From an uncultured Pseudomonadota bacterium (GTDB lineage Bacteria > Pseudomonadota > Gammaproteobacteria > Burkholderiales > SG8-39), in assembly GCA_903895005.1 (NCBI GenBank), contig CAITSH010000179.1, positions 1 through 8,874 on the forward strand: a stretch of 8,874 bases of DNA, in the 5' to 3' direction. The notes under the pieces were generated by a model. The model made no database searches, was not told where the DNA came from, and saw only the letters and a program-made list of their open reading frames with translations. Below, one piece after another: positions 7,099 to 8,874 of the stretch. The position numbers and the translations under genes are program-made. Each line of letters begins with the position of its first letter. Position 1 is the stretch's first letter.

Positions 7099-8177
7099 GA
7101 AGGCGCCAATTTCTTGGGGTGCCGTTATCGATGCTGGTGCCGGGATTGCTTCAGGCTGCACAGGTGGACGGGTATCCGGCGGTGCGCGCGGGCATGCCGC
7201 TGCGCTTCCCGCACGACCACGGCAGCCATCCGGCGTTTCGCACCGAATGGTGGTACGTGACCGGCTGGCTTCAGGATACGGCCGGCCGTGAGTTTGGGGT
7301 TCAGGTGACATTTTTTCGCAATCGCCCGCGCGTTGCGGAGACGGGTACCAGCCGCCTTGCAGCGCGACAATTACTCTTCGCGCATGCCGCCATCGCCGAT
7401 CCGGGATTGGGAAGGCTGGTGCACGATCAGCGCGCTGGCCGCGCCGTGCTCGGACTTGCAGGAGCCGATGAGGGCGATGCGGCGGTCTGGATTGACGACT
7501 GGTTTTTTCGTAGGAACGGGGACGTTTTCACGACGCGAATCCGGGCACGCGGATTCGAGCTTGAACTCGCATTTCGCCAGACGCAGCCCGCGTTCGAGCA
7601 AGGCGAGGGCGGGCTTAGCCGCAAGGGACCCAGGCCCGTGCAGGCGAGTCACTATTACAGCCTGCCGCAGCTCGCAGTGAGCGGTCGCGTGGTGCAAAAC
7701 GAAAAGGCGTTTACCGTAAGCGGTGCCGCCTGGCTGGATCATGAGTGGGCCAGTGATTTTCTTGCCGCCGAAGCCGCTGGTTGGGATTGGACCGGGCTTA
7801 ATTTCGCCGATGGCTCTGCGCTGATGCTGTTTCGCATCCGCGCGGCAGACGGGGCGCCCTACTGGGCCGGCGGGGCGTTGCGACGTGCTGATGGAACGCG
7901 TCGTGTGTTTAGCGCCGCGGAGGTTGCGTTCAAACCGCTGCGCCACTGGACTTCGCCTGCGAGCGGGGCACGCTACCCGGTGGCCATGGGCATCCGCGCG
8001 CCGGGTGTTGATCTTGAGCTTGAGCCGCTGATGGACAACCAGGAACTCGATGCCCGCGCCAGTACTGGCACGATTTACTGGGAGGGCGCGGTGCGTGTAC
8101 GCGGCGCCGGTGGAACTGGCCATATCGGCCACGGTTATCTGGAGCTGACCGGCTATTGGAAGACGCTCAAGCTTTGA
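7095..8177 (+). CDS. AttH/CrtC-family lipocalin-like protein with Tat-type signal
   Basis: Protein of 360 residues with two lipocalin-like (calycin) halves, of the family holding AttH, DUF2006 proteins and carotenoid 1,2-hydratase CrtC. Visible hallmarks are HPAFRTEWWYVTGWL at 45-59, WLDHEWAS at 213-220, GWDWTGLNFADG from 229, and GYLELTGYW at 347-355 near the C-terminus. The GTG at 7095 overlaps the permease stop as GTGA and follows a GGGAGG ribosome site; the open frame extends upstream but only as a shadow of the permease. The N-terminus MRRRQFLG followed by an apolar stretch to about residue 22 resembles a twin-arginine (Tat) signal with a short core; a cleavage site near QAAQ is possible but not clear. 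Placement after an FtsX-type transporter suggests a periplasmic partner that binds or acts on a hydrophobic cargo. A true carotenoid hydratase is unlikely, since no carotenoid genes are nearby. Confidence 0.9.
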   Translation: MRRRQFLGVPLSMLVPGLLQAAQVDGYPAVRAGMPLRFPHDHGSHPAFRTEWWYVTGWLQDTAGREFGVQVTFFRNRPRVAETGTSRLAARQLLFAHAAIADPGLGRLVHDQRAGRAVLGLAGADEGDAAVWIDDWFFRRNGDVFTTRIRARGFELELAFRQTQPAFEQGEGGLSRKGPRPVQASHYYSLPQLAVSGRVVQNEKAFTVSGAAWLDHEWASDFLAAEAAGWDWTGLNFADGSALMLFRIRAADGAPYWAGGALRRADGTRRVFSAAEVAFKPLRHWTSPASGARYPVAMGIRAPGVDLELEPLMDNQELDARASTGTIYWEGAVRVRGAGGTGHIGHGYLELTGYWKTLKL

Positions 8178-8241
8178 CACTGTTGAGGCGTCCCGGCAGA
8201 GTTGATCGGGGATGCCGCAATGACGAACCCGCCCCGGCAAC

Positions 8242-8272
8242 CGCCGTCGCAGCGCGGGCGGCGTCAGTTTTT
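8242..8272 (+). terminator. Candidate intrinsic terminator after the Att-like operon
   Basis: CGCCGTC at 8242-8248 can pair with GGCGGCG at 8257-8263 (seven pairs, one of them T-G) around an eight-base loop. Four bases later there is a run of five T at 8268-8272. It starts 65 bases after the AttH-like stop and runs into the last codons of the convergent gene. There is no T run on the opposite strand, so it would act only on + strand transcripts. The stem is short and the spacer before the T run is not ideal, so this is a moderate call. Confidence 0.45.
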
Positions 8273-8578
8273 AGGTTCGCGTGGTGCAGCCCGCTGCATC
8301 TGTTCGAGTGATTGCAGTTCTGCGACCAGCTTGTCGCACCCGGCGCGCAGCGTGGCCAGGTGTTCCTGCATCATCAAGGCGAGGCTTTGTGTGGATGCCA
8401 CGGGCGATACTGCAAGAGCACGCACCTGGTCGATCTTGTCCTGAAGGGCTTGCAGGGTTTCTTCGTGCTCGGGGGTGGCAGCCACGAGGTCTTTGAGGAC
8501 GCGGTCGCGTGCGAGGTAGAAAGCCGCCGGGTCGCGCTCGGCAAGGTCTTTCCACCAGTCGAAATTAAAGTCGTTCAA
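8264..8578 (-). CDS. Small DUF3135-like protein of unknown function
   Basis: A 104-residue, soluble-looking protein without signal or membrane segment. It begins DFNFDWWKDLAERDPAAF, continues through an Arg/Lys/Glu-rich helical region to LQALQDKIDQVRALA, then TQSLALMMQEHL and a charged helical tail; coiled-coil or helical-bundle structure is likely. The order 'W..LA..DP.AF...R', then 'LQ..ID.VR', then a Met-Met helix recalls DUF3135 proteins, whose function is unknown. The start is a TTG at 8576-8578 that overlaps the stop of the upstream cyclic-nucleotide-binding gene as TTGA, with AGGT six bases before it. No in-frame ATG occurs before the Met-Met pair late in the protein, so TTG is the only reasonable start. 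A phasin-like helical protein was considered but the motif pattern fits DUF3135 better. Family call is from memory. Confidence 0.72.
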   Translation of the reverse strand: MNDFNFDWWKDLAERDPAAFYLARDRVLKDLVAATPEHEETLQALQDKIDQVRALAVSPVASTQSLALMMQEHLATLRAGCDKLVAELQSLEQMQRAAPREPKN

Positions 8579-8874
8579 GCCTGGACCTGGGCGACCTGCG
8601 CCGCGAGGTGCTGCATGCGTTCTGCGATGGACTTGAGCAGCGAGGCACCGAAGGCCGGATTGCTCTGAATCAGTTCCAGGAAGGCGTTGCGCCCTATACC
8701 AATGAGGCGGCTATCAACCAGCGCTGTGGCCGTGGCGGCGCGCGACGCGCGATCAACCAACGCCATTTCGCCGAACAGCCCGCCGGGAATCACGTGTTCG
8801 ACCACGTTGTCTTGTACTGATATCGCCACCTTGCCCGAGGCCACGACATACATCAGCGCACCGGCTGCGCCCGC
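8575..8874 (-). CDS. Stand-alone cyclic nucleotide-binding domain protein, 5' partial
   Basis: The last 99 residues are visible; the frame stays open to the right window edge, so the N-terminus lies outside and the ATG at 8853 is internal. The visible part reads as the second half of a CNB beta-roll: MYVVASGKVAISV (strand and Gly-Lys turn), then the phosphate-binding-cassette region GGLFGEMALVDRASRAATA with the FGEMAL and Arg-Ala-Ala-Thr elements, then an IGIGRNAFLELI segment and a closing helix LLKSIAERMQHLAAQV. The protein ends right after this helix, so there is no C-terminal Crp/Fnr helix-turn-helix; it is not a DNA-binding regulator of the usual kind, unless an effector domain lies upstream in the unseen part. 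The key Arg of the cassette appears kept, so cAMP or cGMP binding is possible. It is followed directly by the DUF3135-like gene. Confidence 0.88.
   Translation of the reverse strand, partial: AGAAGALMYVVASGKVAISVQDNVVEHVIPGGLFGEMALVDRASRAATATALVDSRLIGIGRNAFLELIQSNPAFGASLLKSIAERMQHLAAQVAQVQA

Noticed and set aside
7371..8240. Open frame of 289 codons on the - strand opposite the AttH-like gene
   Set aside because: No family motif is seen, while the + strand frame carries clear CrtC/AttH hallmarks over the same bases.
8202..8444. + strand open frame with a GRRQFLG sequence resembling a Tat signal
   Set aside because: It runs mostly antisense to the DUF3135-like gene, has no ribosome site, and turns Cys/Ser/Arg-rich with no domain; the resemblance is likely chance.

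Overview
This GC-rich window looks like an ordinary bacterial chromosome segment. It is most likely from a betaproteobacterium (Rhodocyclales or Burkholderiales type); that is an inference from protein style, especially the LivG/LivF variant motifs, and not from any marker gene. It is gene-dense and holds nine genes. No RNA gene, CRISPR array, insertion sequence or phage gene was seen, and no gap without a gene exceeds about 150 bases.

Region 1 (1-3436, + strand) is a tightly packed branched-chain-amino-acid-type (HAAT/Liv) ABC importer in the order LivH, LivM, LivG, LivF. LivH is cut by the left edge. The two permeases and LivG are joined by 4-base stop/start overlaps that use GTG and TTG starts. 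No substrate-binding protein is visible, so the ligand cannot be assigned. The LivF protein belongs to a variant subgroup with DEATEGLAP and VDKN motifs.

Region 2 (3586-8177, + strand) begins with a small two-helix DUF2798-type membrane protein. Seven bases later a three-gene module starts: a LolD/MacB-class ATPase, an 866-residue permease carrying two FtsX-like units, and a lipocalin-like AttH/CrtC-family protein with a twin-arginine-type N-terminus. The order matches the attEFGH arrangement, with the two permeases fused into one protein. A reasonable model is that the ATPase and permease drive movement of a lipid or other hydrophobic substance at the inner membrane/periplasm, and that the AttH-like protein binds or modifies it outside the cytoplasm. 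A candidate terminator follows.

Region 3 (8264-8874, - strand) converges on region 2. It holds a stand-alone cyclic-nucleotide-binding domain protein, cut by the right edge, followed through a TTGA overlap by a small DUF3135-like protein. The two are probably co-transcribed.

Nothing here is clearly a new system. The points most worth a second look are the Att-like lipid module with its Tat-exported lipocalin, the small membrane protein attached to it, and the CNB-DUF3135 pair.
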